DNA of 17,018 nucleotides from UBA9676 sp035532275. GTDB lineage: Bacteria; Actinomycetota; Actinomycetes; Streptosporangiales; Streptosporangiaceae. A model generated the notes under the pieces. That model saw only the letters and a list, made by a program, of their open reading frames with translations, searched no databases and was not told the DNA's origin. The stretch covers positions 1 through 17,018 of the forward strand of contig DATKRG010000212.1 in assembly GCA_035532275.1 (NCBI GenBank), in the 5' to 3' direction. This document shows, in pieces, positions 1 through 6,860 of this stretch; within the stretch, counting starts at the first letter, position 1; every line of letters begins with the position of its first letter. Made by a program: the position numbers and the translations under genes.

Positions 1-1417
1 CCGAGGCCGAACGTGGCGCCCGCGCCCTGCTCGGCCGGTTCGAGCCGGGAGACCGGGTCGCGGTGTGGGCGCCGAGCATCGCCGAATGGGTGCTGCTGGA
101 GTTCGCGGCCGGCCTGGCCGGCCTGACGCTGGTGACCGTGAACCCGGCGAACGGGCCGGAGGAGGTCCGGCATGTCCTGGGCCACTCGGGCGCCCGTGGT
201 GTCTTCTGCGTCCCGCAGTACCGCGGGAACTCGCTGCCCGCCATCCTGGGCACCGTCCGCGGCGACCTGCCGGAGCTGCGTGAGGTGATCTCGCTGGACG
301 GCTGGCAGGACTTCGCCGCCACCGGGGATCCGGCCCAGCGGCTGCCCGAGGTCGATCCGGCCGACCCGGCGCAGATTCTCTACACCTCGGGCACGACCGG
401 CCTGCCGAAGGCGGCCGTGCTGCCCCACGGCGGCATCACCAACAACGCGCGCCTGGTGTTCGAGTCGGTCGGGATCACGCCCGGCGAGGCGGCCGTGAAC
501 CCCATGCCGCTGTTCCACATCGCCGGCTGCGGGCTGCACGTGCTGGGCATCGCGGCGGGGCTGGGCACGCACGTGCTGATGCCCCACTTCGATCCCGGGC
601 TCGAACTCGAGCTCATCGAGACCTTCGGTGCCGCGGGCATCGGCGGCGTGCCGACCATGCTGCACGCGCTGATCGCCCGGTCGGGCGCGGGCAACCGCGA
701 GCTGCCGTCCCTGCGGTACGGCTTCAGCGGCGGTGCCCCGGTGTCACCCGACCTGGCCAGGCAGATGGAGGAGACCTTCGGCGTCCCCATGCTGATCACC
801 TTCGCGCAGACCGAATCCTGCTGCTCGATGACTGTCACCAGGACCACCGACAGCCCCGGCGACCGGGCCGGGACGGTCGGCCGGCCGCTGCCGCAGACCG
901 AGGTCAAGATCACCGACCCGGTCACCGGCGCGACCCTCGCCCCCGGCCTGCCCGGTGAGATCTGCACCCGCGGCTACCTGGTCATGAAGGGTTACCTGAA
1001 CGACCCCGCGGCGACCGCGGCGACGACGGCTGGCTGCACACCGGCGACGTGGGCACGATGGACGAGCGCGGGTACTGCTCGGTCGTCGGCAGGATCAAGG
1101 AGATGATCATCCGGGGCGGGGAGAACATCTATCCCCGCGAGATCGAGACGGTGCTCGGCAGCCACCCGGGGGTGGCCGAGGTGGCCGTCGTCGGGGTGGC
1201 CGACCGGTTCTGGGGTGAGCAGGTCGCCGCCGTCATCCGGCCGGCCGCTGACCCGCCGCCAGCCCCGGATGAGCTGGCCGCCTACTGCCAGGGCAGGCTC
1301 GCCCACTTCAAGATCCCCACGCGCTGGGAGTTCGCGGAGAGCTTCCCGCTCACCGGATCCGGCAAGGTCCGCAAGCACGTGCTGAGTGAGCAGCTGGCCA
1401 AGGACCCGGTGGGCTGA
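1..1417 (+). pseudogene. AMP-forming acyl-CoA synthetase (fatty-acid/carboxylate-CoA ligase), 5'-partial and frameshifted
   Basis: ANL-superfamily ligase that activates a carboxylic acid to an acyl-adenylate and then an acyl-CoA. The window opens inside the gene: the frame is open from base 3 and already encodes the N-terminal family segment, so the start lies upstream. The adenylation P-loop YTSGTTGLPK is at 381-410 and a typical GYLNDPAAT segment is near 990. At about 1020 the frame breaks. The next conserved block, DDGWLHTGDVG, and then GRIKEMIIRGGENIYPREIE lie in another frame (from 1022), which runs to the TGA at 1415-1417. That frame keeps the C-terminal catalytic lysine motif GSGK (Lys codon 1364-1366). 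The two halves fit together without loss of family sequence if one base is missing near 1020. This is either a recent inactivating mutation or an assembly error. The GTG at 1049 could in principle start the second half, but the product would be only the small C-terminal subdomain. Substrate is not predictable. Confidence 0.88.
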
Positions 1418-1424
1418 AACTGCC

Positions 1425-1478
1425 GGCCCGGCCGGGTGCTCACGGCCCCGGCCGGGTGGTCACGGCCCCGGCCGGGTG
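1425..1478. repeat. Three GC-rich palindromic repeats with 20-bp period between convergent genes
   Basis: The 12-mer CCCGGCCGGGTG occurs at 1427-1438, 1447-1458 and 1467-1478, exactly 20 bp apart, joined by CTCACGGC and GTCACGGC spacers. Each unit contains the perfect palindrome CCCGGCCGGG. The array sits directly after the stop of the acyl-CoA synthetase and just before the stop of the opposing SHOCT gene. A role in bidirectional termination is plausible, but it could equally be a simple tandem duplication. Confidence 0.75.
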
Positions 1479-1489
1479 AGGAGCGGCGG

Positions 1490-1795
1490 TCAGGCGCCCA
1501 GGATCCGCGACTTGGCTGTCGCGAACTCCTCGTCGCTGAGCGCGCCCTGCTCGTGCAGCGTGGCCATCTGCTGCAGCTGGTCAGCCACGGACGGGCCGCC
1601 CGGTGCCGCCTGCTCCTCGGGCTTGGCCTGCTCCTCGGGCTTGGCCTGCTGCTGCTCAAGCGTGCCGATGCGGTCGTCCTGCTCGGCTTCGGCCTCGGAC
1701 TTCTCGGCCGAATGCTGGGCCACCTTCTTGCCCGCGACATACGCGCCGCCGCCGACCACGGCGGCGCGCAGGAGCGGGCGGCGCCTTCTGAACAT
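1490..1795 (-). CDS. Small SHOCT-domain protein with N-terminal hydrophobic segment
   Basis: A 101-residue protein. Residues 1-6 are arginine-rich, followed by one short hydrophobic, glycine-containing segment (about 8-22) that could anchor it in the membrane. A charged Glu/Gln-rich linker (about 28-65) contains the hexapeptide AKPEEQ twice in tandem. The C-terminal 30 residues (ADQLQQMATLHEQGALSDEE and on to ILG) match the SHOCT domain (short C-terminal domain), an oligomerisation-type module common in actinobacterial membrane proteins; its exact role is unknown. The start is supported by AGGAGG about 7 nt upstream of the ATG. It lies 87 nt downstream of the carboxymuconolactone-decarboxylase-like gene on the same strand, so the two may be co-transcribed, although it has its own good ribosome binding site. 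Confidence 0.85.
   Translation of the reverse strand: MFRRRRPLLRAAVVGGGAYVAGKKVAQHSAEKSEAEAEQDDRIGTLEQQQAKPEEQAKPEEQAAPGGPSVADQLQQMATLHEQGALSDEEFATAKSRILGA
1613..1648. repeat. 18-bp perfect tandem duplication inside the SHOCT gene
   Basis: The 18-mer CTCCTCGGGCTTGGCCTG occurs twice in direct succession (1613-1630 and 1631-1648). On the coding strand this duplicates six codons (AKPEEQ) in the linker between the membrane segment and the SHOCT domain. The duplication is in frame and changes only linker length. Confidence 0.85.
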
Positions 1796-1882
1796 CGCTG
1801 CCTCCTGTTGCCTGGGTGTACTCGGGTCGCAGTGCTGCCGTCACCCGGTGGCCCCCGCGCATCGGGTCGCCCGGCTAGCGGA

Positions 1883-2248
1883 TCAGAAGCCCTCGCCGGG
1901 GGGCAGGGACAGGCCGAGGGCCACCATGATCTCCGGCGCGGCCGCTATCGCCCGCGGACCGCCGACCTGCGGCGCTATCGCCCGCAGCACCCCGAGGATC
2001 TCCCTGGGGGACGCACCGGCGTCGATGGCGTTGGACACCTGCCACAGGTACGAGGCTGGCGGGGCGTCCAGGGCCACCAGGGCCGCGATCTTGACCAGGG
2101 CGAAGCTGCGCGGATCGAGGCCACTGCGCTGCTGGGCGGCCTCGCGCAGTTCCAGCGCCTCCCCCAGCACCCCAACGTCACCCAGGGCGAGCCCGGCCAG
2201 CGCGTCCCTGGTCGCGTCGTCGACGTCGGCTTTGACGGGCATGCTCAT
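1883..2248 (-). CDS. Carboxymuconolactone decarboxylase (AhpD-like) family protein without the CxxC
   Basis: A 121-residue helical protein of the CMD/AhpD-like fold. The core is at about 44-100, where LDPRSFALVKIAALVALDAP is followed by a helix ending in DAGASPREILGVL and then IAPQVGGPRA, the usual CMD pattern of two helices around the active site. AhpD peroxidase members carry a CxxC in the first helix. This protein has no cysteine at all, so it is unlikely to be a thiol peroxidase component. It belongs to the cysteine-free actinobacterial branch, whose activity is not established. The start at 2248 is favoured over the ATG two codons downstream because GAGAGG lies about 9 nt upstream. It is divergent from the DUF2461 gene. 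Confidence 0.82.
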   Translation of the reverse strand: MSMPVKADVDDATRDALAGLALGDVGVLGEALELREAAQQRSGLDPRSFALVKIAALVALDAPPASYLWQVSNAIDAGASPREILGVLRAIAPQVGGPRAIAAAPEIMVALGLSLPPGEGF

Positions 2249-2479
2249 CGCCTGTTCCTCTCCGTGATGCGCCCGCGGGGGGCGGCTGCGCTGCCCCTGC
2301 GGAGGCGGCTGCGAGGCTGTGCTCGGATGCAGCCACTTCCACCGTCGCCGGGTGCGGCCCGGGCGGCATCACCCGGCATGGGTGACGTTGCCCGGCGGCT
2401 GCCCGGACCCCCGGCTACCGTGTGACTCATCGCGGCCGCACTGCCTGGCGGCCACACCACAGGCGGAAGGTCTCAGGAG
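2249..2479. promoter_or_regulatory. Divergent intergenic region with an inverted repeat
   Basis: 231 bp between the start of the CMD-like gene (-) and the DUF2461 gene (+), so it should hold promoters for both. I see no convincing -35/-10 pair. The clearest structure is an inverted repeat with perfect 8-bp arms, GCCGGGTG at 2347-2354 and CACCCGGC at 2370-2377, separated by 15 nt. It could be an operator or the stem of a terminator-like hairpin. No small ORF with a good ribosome binding site was evident. Confidence 0.35.
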
Positions 2480-3121
2480 ATGTCATTTCGCGGGTGGCCG
2501 GAAGAAGCCCTGGAGTTCTATGACGGGCTGACAGCCGACAATTCAAAGGCGTACTGGACCAAGCACAAACAGACCTACGACGACAAGGTCCTGCGGCCCA
2601 TGACCGAGCTGGTGGAGGAACTGGCCTCCGAGTTCGGTGAGGCGAAGATCTTCCGGCCCTATCGCGACGTCCGTTTCAGTAAGGACAAAACCCCATACAA
2701 AACGCATATCGGCGCCATGGTGGGCAGTGGATATGTCCAGTTCTCGGCGGAGGGCCTGGCGGCCGGTGACGGCATGTACGGGATGGCACCCGACCAGCTG
2801 GACAGGTACCGGCAGGCGGTTGCCGACGAGGTCACCGGCGGCGAGCTGACCGAGGTCATCGCCGGAGTCGAGGAGCACGGGATCGGCGTCGCCGGCCGGG
2901 ACGTGCTCAAGTCCGCCCCGCGCGGTTATCCCGCCGATCACCCCCGGATCGGGCTGCTCCGCTACAAGGGCCTCGTGGCCTGGCAGGAGTGGCCGGTGGA
3001 GCCCTGGCTGGAAACCTCCGCCGCCCGGGACCGGGTGGCCGGGTTCCTGCGCGCCACCCGGCCGCTCAGCGCCTGGCTGGGCGCCAACGTCGGCCCCTCG
3101 CAGATGAGTCCCGCCCGGTAG
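2480..3121 (+). CDS. DUF2461 family protein (TIGR02453-type)
   Basis: A 213-residue soluble protein. The N-terminus (FRGWPEEALEFYDGL) and the block at residues 58-78 (FRPYRDVRFSKDKTPYKTHI) are the signature of the DUF2461/TIGR02453 family, which is widespread in bacteria and has no established biochemical role. The length is typical. The ATG at 2480 is preceded by GGAAGG with about 9 nt spacing. This gene is less GC-extreme than its neighbours in its first 250 bp (for example ATTCAAAGGCGTACTGG and AAGGACAAAACC), probably because the conserved motif is rich in Lys, Tyr and Phe. It is followed 114 nt later by the MFS gene on the same strand. Confidence 0.87.
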   Translation: MSFRGWPEEALEFYDGLTADNSKAYWTKHKQTYDDKVLRPMTELVEELASEFGEAKIFRPYRDVRFSKDKTPYKTHIGAMVGSGYVQFSAEGLAAGDGMYGMAPDQLDRYRQAVADEVTGGELTEVIAGVEEHGIGVAGRDVLKSAPRGYPADHPRIGLLRYKGLVAWQEWPVEPWLETSAARDRVAGFLRATRPLSAWLGANVGPSQMSPAR

Positions 3122-3130
3122 CCGCACACC

Positions 3131-3154
3131 CCGTGCTGCAGACACCGTGCTGCA
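3131..3154. repeat. Short direct repeat upstream of the MFS gene
   Basis: CCGTGCTGCA occurs at 3131-3140 and again at 3145-3154, a 14-bp period, just after the stop of the DUF2461 gene. The following stretch, 3161-3190, is the most A/T-rich part of this gap (CATAAGTAGCAAAATGG) and probably holds the MFS promoter, but no clean -10/-35 pair can be assigned. The repeat could be a regulator site. Confidence 0.4.
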
Positions 3155-3235
3155 CACTCGGCGCATAAGTAGCAAAATGGTCATAACCTGGCCGGCCTGC
3201 CGCGCCCGGGAACAGACCCGGCGGAAGGAGCGGGG

Positions 3236-4435
3236 ATGGCCACGCGTAGCGTCACCTCGGTGCGGATGAACCGGTGGGCGATCCTGGCCGGTTACGGCCT
3301 GCTGACCGCGTGCACGCAGCTGCTCTGGCTCGCCTACGCGCCGATCACCACCCAGGCGCACCACATCCTGCACGTCTCCGAAGGGGCCGTGGGCGACCTG
3401 GCCGGGGTCTTCCCGCTCATGTATGTGATCCTGGCGCTGCCGGCCGGCCGGTGGCTGGACACGCGGTTCGGGCCCGCGCTGGGTCTCGGCGCGGTCCTGA
3501 CCGGCGCGGGCGGGCTGCTGCGGCTGGCCGGGCCGACCTCCTTCGCGTGGGCCCTCGCCGGGCAGGTCGTCATCGCCGCTGGCCAGCCATTCGTGCTCAA
3601 CGCGATCACCAAGATCGCCGCCCGCCACTTCCCGGCCCAGGAACGGACCGCGGCGATCTCGATCGGCAGCGTCGCCCTGTTCGTCGGGATCCTCGCCGCG
3701 GTGCTCTCCGGCGGGCCGCTGCTGGATGCGGGCGGGCTGCCGCTGCTGCTCGGCGTCCAGGCCGGTGTCGGGGTGGCCGCCGCCTTGTGGATGCTCGTCG
3801 CCCTCCGAACGCCGGCGGCCTTCCCTGGCGACCCGTCGGTCGCGGTGTCGCTGCGGTGGCTGCGCGCCGACGGGTTCATGTGGCTGCTCGGCGGGCTGCT
3901 GTTCGTCGGGATGGGCATCTTCAACGCCGTCGCGACCTGGCTCGACGCCATCCTGACCCACTTCGGGCACGGCGGCGCCAGCGGCTACCTGATCGCGGTC
4001 ATGACCGTGGGCGGGATCGCCGGCGCCGCGGTGCTGCCGGGCATCGTCGCGCGGCGGGATCTGCGCCGGGGCATGCTGCAGATCGCGGTGGTCGTGACCG
4101 CGCTCGCGTTCGCCGTGATCGCCGGGGTGCACAACCCGGCCGCTGGCGGCGCCGCCCTGTTCGTGGCGGGCTTCTTCATGCTGGCCGGCCTGCCGGTGGT
4201 GCTGGACTGGTCGGAACTGCATGCGGGCCCGGAACGGGCCGGCGCGGCCGCCGGGTTCCTGCTGCTGGCCGGCAACCTGGGCGGGGTGGTCCTGGTGCTG
4301 ATCGTCCAGGCGGTGATCGGCAGCCCGTATCTGTCGCTCGGTGCCCTGTCCGCCGTCGGCCTGCTGGGGCTCGTGCTCACCATCTGGCTGCCCGCCCGGG
4401 GGACGGGCACGGCGCAGGACGGCGAGTCGCGGTAA
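3236..4435 (+). CDS. Major facilitator superfamily transporter
   Basis: A 399-residue integral membrane protein with about 12 hydrophobic segments in two halves, the usual MFS size. The loop between helices 2 and 3 carries GRWLDTRFG (residues 71-79), the degenerate form of the MFS motif A (GxLaDrxGrr). A QPFVLNAITKIAARHFP segment (117-133) and the following Glu-Arg are reminiscent of the CynX/FLVCR-like side of the superfamily, but this is a weak impression and the substrate is not predictable. The ATG at 3236 is preceded by GGAAGGAG at good spacing. No regulator is adjacent. The gene appears intact; a short hairpin follows the stop. Confidence 0.88.
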   Translation: MATRSVTSVRMNRWAILAGYGLLTACTQLLWLAYAPITTQAHHILHVSEGAVGDLAGVFPLMYVILALPAGRWLDTRFGPALGLGAVLTGAGGLLRLAGPTSFAWALAGQVVIAAGQPFVLNAITKIAARHFPAQERTAAISIGSVALFVGILAAVLSGGPLLDAGGLPLLLGVQAGVGVAAALWMLVALRTPAAFPGDPSVAVSLRWLRADGFMWLLGGLLFVGMGIFNAVATWLDAILTHFGHGGASGYLIAVMTVGGIAGAAVLPGIVARRDLRRGMLQIAVVVTALAFAVIAGVHNPAAGGAALFVAGFFMLAGLPVVLDWSELHAGPERAGAAAGFLLLAGNLGGVVLVLIVQAVIGSPYLSLGALSAVGLLGLVLTIWLPARGTGTAQDGESR

Positions 4436-4471
4436 CTCCTCGTTCTGCGGCATATCCGTGGGGTGAGGAGT
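4435..4471 (+). terminator. Possible hairpin after the MFS gene
   Basis: Perfect 7-bp arms ACTCCTC (4435-4441) and GAGGAGT (4465-4471) flank a 23-nt interior that contains a smaller CGG/CCG pairing. The position just at the MFS stop codon suits a terminator, but the loop is large and there is no U-tract. Confidence 0.3.
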
Positions 4472-4501
4472 GAACCCGCTGGGCGGGTAGGGGAAGCCGC
4501 T

Positions 4502-5044
4502 ATGAGAACGGCGACCGGACTTGGCCTGGTGGCGATCGGCGCGATCCTCGCGTTCGCGGTCACCAGCAGCCCTTCCTTCCTCAACCTCCAGATCGCCGGC
4601 TGGGTGATCATGCTGACCGGAGTCGCGGGCATGTTCGCTCCCCGGCGGGGATACGGCTGGCTGCGGCGCCGGGTCGTGGTGCGGCAGCTTGCAGGACAAA
4701 TATGCGGCGGTCTTCCGCCACGGCGGAAAAAGCGGGAATTGTCCTTAACGGGCGCTCTCAGGCGCGGCCTGCCACCCGAATCGCTTGCCGGGTTCACCCC
4801 GTTCCAGCCGGGAGATAATGACACAATCCCGCTGGGGAGCCGATGGCATGGGGCATCGGCGAACATTAGCGAGGCAGGTGGGCGATACCCGTGGCGACCT
4901 CCGTTTTCTCCACCACGATCACGCCCAGTGGCGACCAGAGCGGCGCCGCTGACGCGGCCCGCATCAACAAGGCTCTCACCGGCGCCGCGCCGGGCTCGAT
5001 CGTCGCGATGGCGGCCGGGGACTGGTACATCAGCGCACCGGTGA
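4502..5044 (+). CDS. Small two-helix membrane protein (DUF6458-like) with an atypical run-on C-terminus
   Basis: The first 60 residues are convincing: two transmembrane helices (about 4-22 and 31-47) followed by PRRGYGWLRRRVVVR, the pattern of small actinobacterial DUF6458-like membrane proteins of unknown function. I chose the ATG at 4502 because GGGGAAG precedes it at about 5 nt; an in-frame GTG at 4463 is also possible. After about 4684 the reading frame continues for 120 codons of Arg/Pro/Ser-rich sequence with no family resemblance, and its last 154 bases overlap the following gene in a different frame. The ancestral stop has probably been lost by frameshift or point mutation. If so, the functional part is about 4502-4690 and the tail is not under protein-level selection. 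Confidence is good for the N-terminus and poor for the end. Confidence 0.55.
   Translation: MRTATGLGLVAIGAILAFAVTSSPSFLNLQIAGWVIMLTGVAGMFAPRRGYGWLRRRVVVRQLAGQICGGLPPRRKKRELSLTGALRRGLPPESLAGFTPFQPGDNDTIPLGSRWHGASANISEAGGRYPWRPPFSPPRSRPVATRAAPLTRPASTRLSPAPRRARSSRWRPGTGTSAHR
4693..4745. promoter_or_regulatory. Nested inverted repeats upstream of the tailspike-like gene
   Basis: Outer arms AGGACAA (4693-4699) and TTGTCCT (4739-4745) enclose an inner hairpin, TTCCGCCACGGCGGAA (4713-4728). The stretch 4690-4870 is visibly less GC-rich than the genes on both sides and looks intergenic, although an open frame crosses it. It may be an operator, a terminator for the upstream small membrane gene, or a structured leader of the downstream gene. 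Confidence 0.4.
4814..4819 (+). promoter_or_regulatory. Candidate -10 box for the tailspike-like gene
   Basis: GATAAT, one mismatch from TATAAT, lies 71 nt upstream of the GTG at 4891 in locally A/T-richer sequence. There is no matching -35 at 16-18 bp; TTGCCG at 4785-4790 is 23 bp away. Weak call. Confidence 0.3.
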
Positions 5045-6660
5045 ACATCCCGCCGATGCGGGTCCTGCAGGGAACCCGGGGCGGCGTAGCCGGCTTCGAT
5101 CAGGGCTTCTACGGCACCGTCATCCACGTGACGAGCACGTTCACGTCCTCGCTGGCAGTCTCTGCCGCGATCGTGCTGCTGGACTGCCAGTCGGGCGGCT
5201 GGCCGTCGCTGGGGAACGAGACCGGGGGGAACTGCGGGGTCCAGATCCGCGACCTGATCATCGACGGCAGCACCGCCCCGCCCAACGTGGACGGCATCGC
5301 CGCCTACGGCACGGTGCTCGGCGTCCACCTGGAGCGCCTGAGCATCCGCAACGCGACCGGTAACGGCATCCAGTGCGCGTCCAACCCGAACAGCACCGGC
5401 GCCCACCACTTCCCCGACGGCTGGAAGGCGCTGACCATCCTGATCCAGAAGGCCGCCAGGACAGGCTGGTTCCGGCTTCCCGGCGACGCCAACATTATGG
5501 ACGTCCATGTGCAGCTGTGCCGGCAGAACGGATTTCACATCACCACCGGCGGGAATAGCCGCCTCATCGGGTGCCGGGCCGACCTGTCCCGCGGGCACGG
5601 CTATGTCATCGACCATTCCGGCGCCGGCGCGGGCTACACCGACGCCACCGTCCTGGTCGGCTGCGGGACCGAGCGCAACGGCCAGAATGGCGTGCACATC
5701 ACCAACGGGGACCCGGCCGGCAACGCCTGGCGGGCACCGGTCGTCATCAGCGGATGCAGCTTCGGCGAAGACGGCAGCAACGGCGGCGCCGGCGGCGGCG
5801 GCTACGCGGGCATCCACGTCGAAGGCCGCAACCACGTGTTCATCAGCGGGACGACCGTCTGGACCGGCACCGTCGACGTGGCCGCGGGCTGCCCTCAGTA
5901 CGGCCTGACCACCGCCGCCATCGGCAGCGCCAAGGGCGTCCCGTCGATCATCCACATGGACACCGGGATGCTCAACTACGCGACCGGCGGCGCGGCCGTC
6001 AACGACGCCGCGCCCGCGCGTTACCTGCAGATCGGCTCGGGCGTGGCCACCATGGCCGGCCACCAGCCCGGCCCGGGGGCGATCGTCGAACAGCCCTTCC
6101 TGGCCAAGCTCAACGGCGCCCTGCTCGCCCTGCGGGCGGCCGGGGACACGTTCGGCTCGGTGCTGTCCGTCACCGGCACCCGGCCGGCCCCGTCCTCCTA
6201 CCCAGCCGGGTTCACCGCCGCCGCCGCCGGTGACAACGTGCTCGGCGTCCGCGTCTCCGGTGACACGGCCGCCAGGTTCGGGGTCGACTCCAGCGGGCAG
6301 CTGACGTGGGGCCAGGGCGGAGCCAGCGGCGCGGACTGCACCCTGGGCCGGCAGGGTGCCAGCATCATGCAGTTCCTCAACGCCGACGTGGACATCGCCA
6401 CCGCCGGCAAGGGCCTGCGGATCCGGGAAGGCACCAACGCCAAGATGGGCACCGCGGTGCTGAACGGGACCACCGAGGTCACGATGCCCACCACCGCGGT
6501 CACCGCCGGCTCGCGGATCTTCCTGACGATCCAGGCCCCGGGCGGCACCCCGGGCACCCCCTACGTGGCCGGCCGCTCGCCCGGCACCGGGTTCCGCATC
6601 ACCAGCACCGGGACGGCGGACACCAGCACCGTCGCCTGGCTGCTCGTCGAGCCCGGCTGA
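4891..6660 (+). CDS. Right-handed beta-helix (pectate-lyase-3-like) protein with phage tail-fibre-like C-terminal module
   Basis: A 589-residue protein with no signal peptide or membrane helix. Residues about 10-70 (GDQSGAADAARINKAL, then an AAGDWYISAPVNIPP segment and VLQGTRGG) form the usual opening of a Pectate_lyase_3-type beta-helix. Repeating G-x-x-I/V coils follow, with Asn-ladder-like turns (NGIQC, NGFHIT, NGVHIT), to about 340. The C-terminal 190 residues are different: a segment LGRQGASIMQFL, then KGLRIREGTNAKMGTAVL (from residue 507) and a final beta-rich module ending STVAWLLVEPG. That module is characteristic of phage tail fibres and of tail-derived proteins in actinobacteria. 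This suggests a trimeric, receptor- or polysaccharide-binding spike. No phage structural gene is adjacent, so it is an orphan or domesticated copy. Start GTG at 4891 with a GCAGGTGGG stretch upstream. No catalytic residues can be assigned. Confidence 0.78.
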   Translation: MATSVFSTTITPSGDQSGAADAARINKALTGAAPGSIVAMAAGDWYISAPVNIPPMRVLQGTRGGVAGFDQGFYGTVIHVTSTFTSSLAVSAAIVLLDCQSGGWPSLGNETGGNCGVQIRDLIIDGSTAPPNVDGIAAYGTVLGVHLERLSIRNATGNGIQCASNPNSTGAHHFPDGWKALTILIQKAARTGWFRLPGDANIMDVHVQLCRQNGFHITTGGNSRLIGCRADLSRGHGYVIDHSGAGAGYTDATVLVGCGTERNGQNGVHITNGDPAGNAWRAPVVISGCSFGEDGSNGGAGGGGYAGIHVEGRNHVFISGTTVWTGTVDVAAGCPQYGLTTAAIGSAKGVPSIIHMDTGMLNYATGGAAVNDAAPARYLQIGSGVATMAGHQPGPGAIVEQPFLAKLNGALLALRAAGDTFGSVLSVTGTRPAPSSYPAGFTAAAAGDNVLGVRVSGDTAARFGVDSSGQLTWGQGGASGADCTLGRQGASIMQFLNADVDIATAGKGLRIREGTNAKMGTAVLNGTTEVTMPTTAVTAGSRIFLTIQAPGGTPGTPYVAGRSPGTGFRITSTGTADTSTVAWLLVEPG

Positions 6661-6667
6661 GCCGGGC
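6651..6667 (+). terminator. Hairpin overlapping the stop codon of the tailspike-like gene
   Basis: GCCCGGC-TGA-GCCGGGC is a perfect 7-bp stem whose 3-nt loop is the TGA stop codon itself. Further C/G-rich pairing is possible just downstream to about 6690. There is no U-tract, as is common for actinobacterial terminators. Confidence 0.5.
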
Positions 6668-6736
6668 CGCCCCTCGCGGGCCGCCCCCGCAGGCGCCCCC
6701 GCCGAACGCCCCCTGGGACCGGGGCGCCGCGGGCGA

Positions 6737-6742
6737 TAGCAT
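6737..6742 (+). promoter_or_regulatory. Candidate -10 box (TAGCAT) for the TPP riboswitch transcript
   Basis: TAGCAT fits the actinobacterial TANNNT -10 consensus and sits about 15 nt before the aptamer, so transcription would begin near 6749, just upstream of the riboswitch. The -35 region (CTGGGA, about 18 bp upstream) is poor. The same hexamer appears at the starts of two other genes in this window. Confidence 0.5.
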
Positions 6743-6754
6743 CAAAGCTGGCAA

Positions 6755-6858
6755 TCACACGGGAGCTCGGGCCAACCGGGCTGAGAGGGTGGCTGGCCGC
6801 CAGGACTGCGCCACCGACCGTTTGAACCTGACCGGGTAATTCCGGCGTAGGGAGGCAG
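6755..6858 (+). promoter_or_regulatory. TPP riboswitch (THI box)
   Basis: The conserved thiamine pyrophosphate aptamer is readable in order: ACGGGAGC; a short P3 stem GCTCGG/CCGGGC; the CTGAGA motif at 6781-6786 followed by GGGTGG; an extra stem CTGG/CCAG; the GGTGG/CCACC helix; GACCGTTTGAACCTGACC; the stem-loop CCGGGTAATTCCGG; and CGTAGGGAGG. The 3' end of the aptamer runs directly into a near-ideal Shine-Dalgarno sequence (GGGAGG, 6850-6855), so TPP binding probably blocks translation initiation at the GTG at 6861. The switch is expected to turn expression down when TPP is plentiful. The downstream genes are a short ORF and an APH-family kinase, not a known thi gene. End positions are approximate by a few bases. 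Confidence 0.93.
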
Positions 6859-6860
6859 TC

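Noticed and set aside
1049..1417. Independent small CDS for the C-terminal part of the acyl-CoA synthetase
   Set aside because: The conserved sequence in this frame begins upstream of the GTG (DDGWLHTGD from 1022), there is no ribosome binding site, and the product would lack the adenylation core. A frameshifted single gene explains it better.
2543..4699. 718-codon open frame on the minus strand across the DUF2461 and MFS genes
   Set aside because: Composition is Arg/Gly/Gln/His-rich with no domain pattern, and it mirrors the codon structure of well-supported genes on the plus strand. It is an artefact of high GC content.
3985..6063. 692-codon minus-strand open frame opposite the MFS, small membrane and beta-helix genes
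   Set aside because: It spans several genes and intergenic control regions and shows no recognisable family, so it is a GC-driven antisense frame.
4891..6660. Part of an intact prophage
   Set aside because: No other phage structural, replication, lysis or integration gene is visible on either side; the neighbours are ordinary chromosomal genes.
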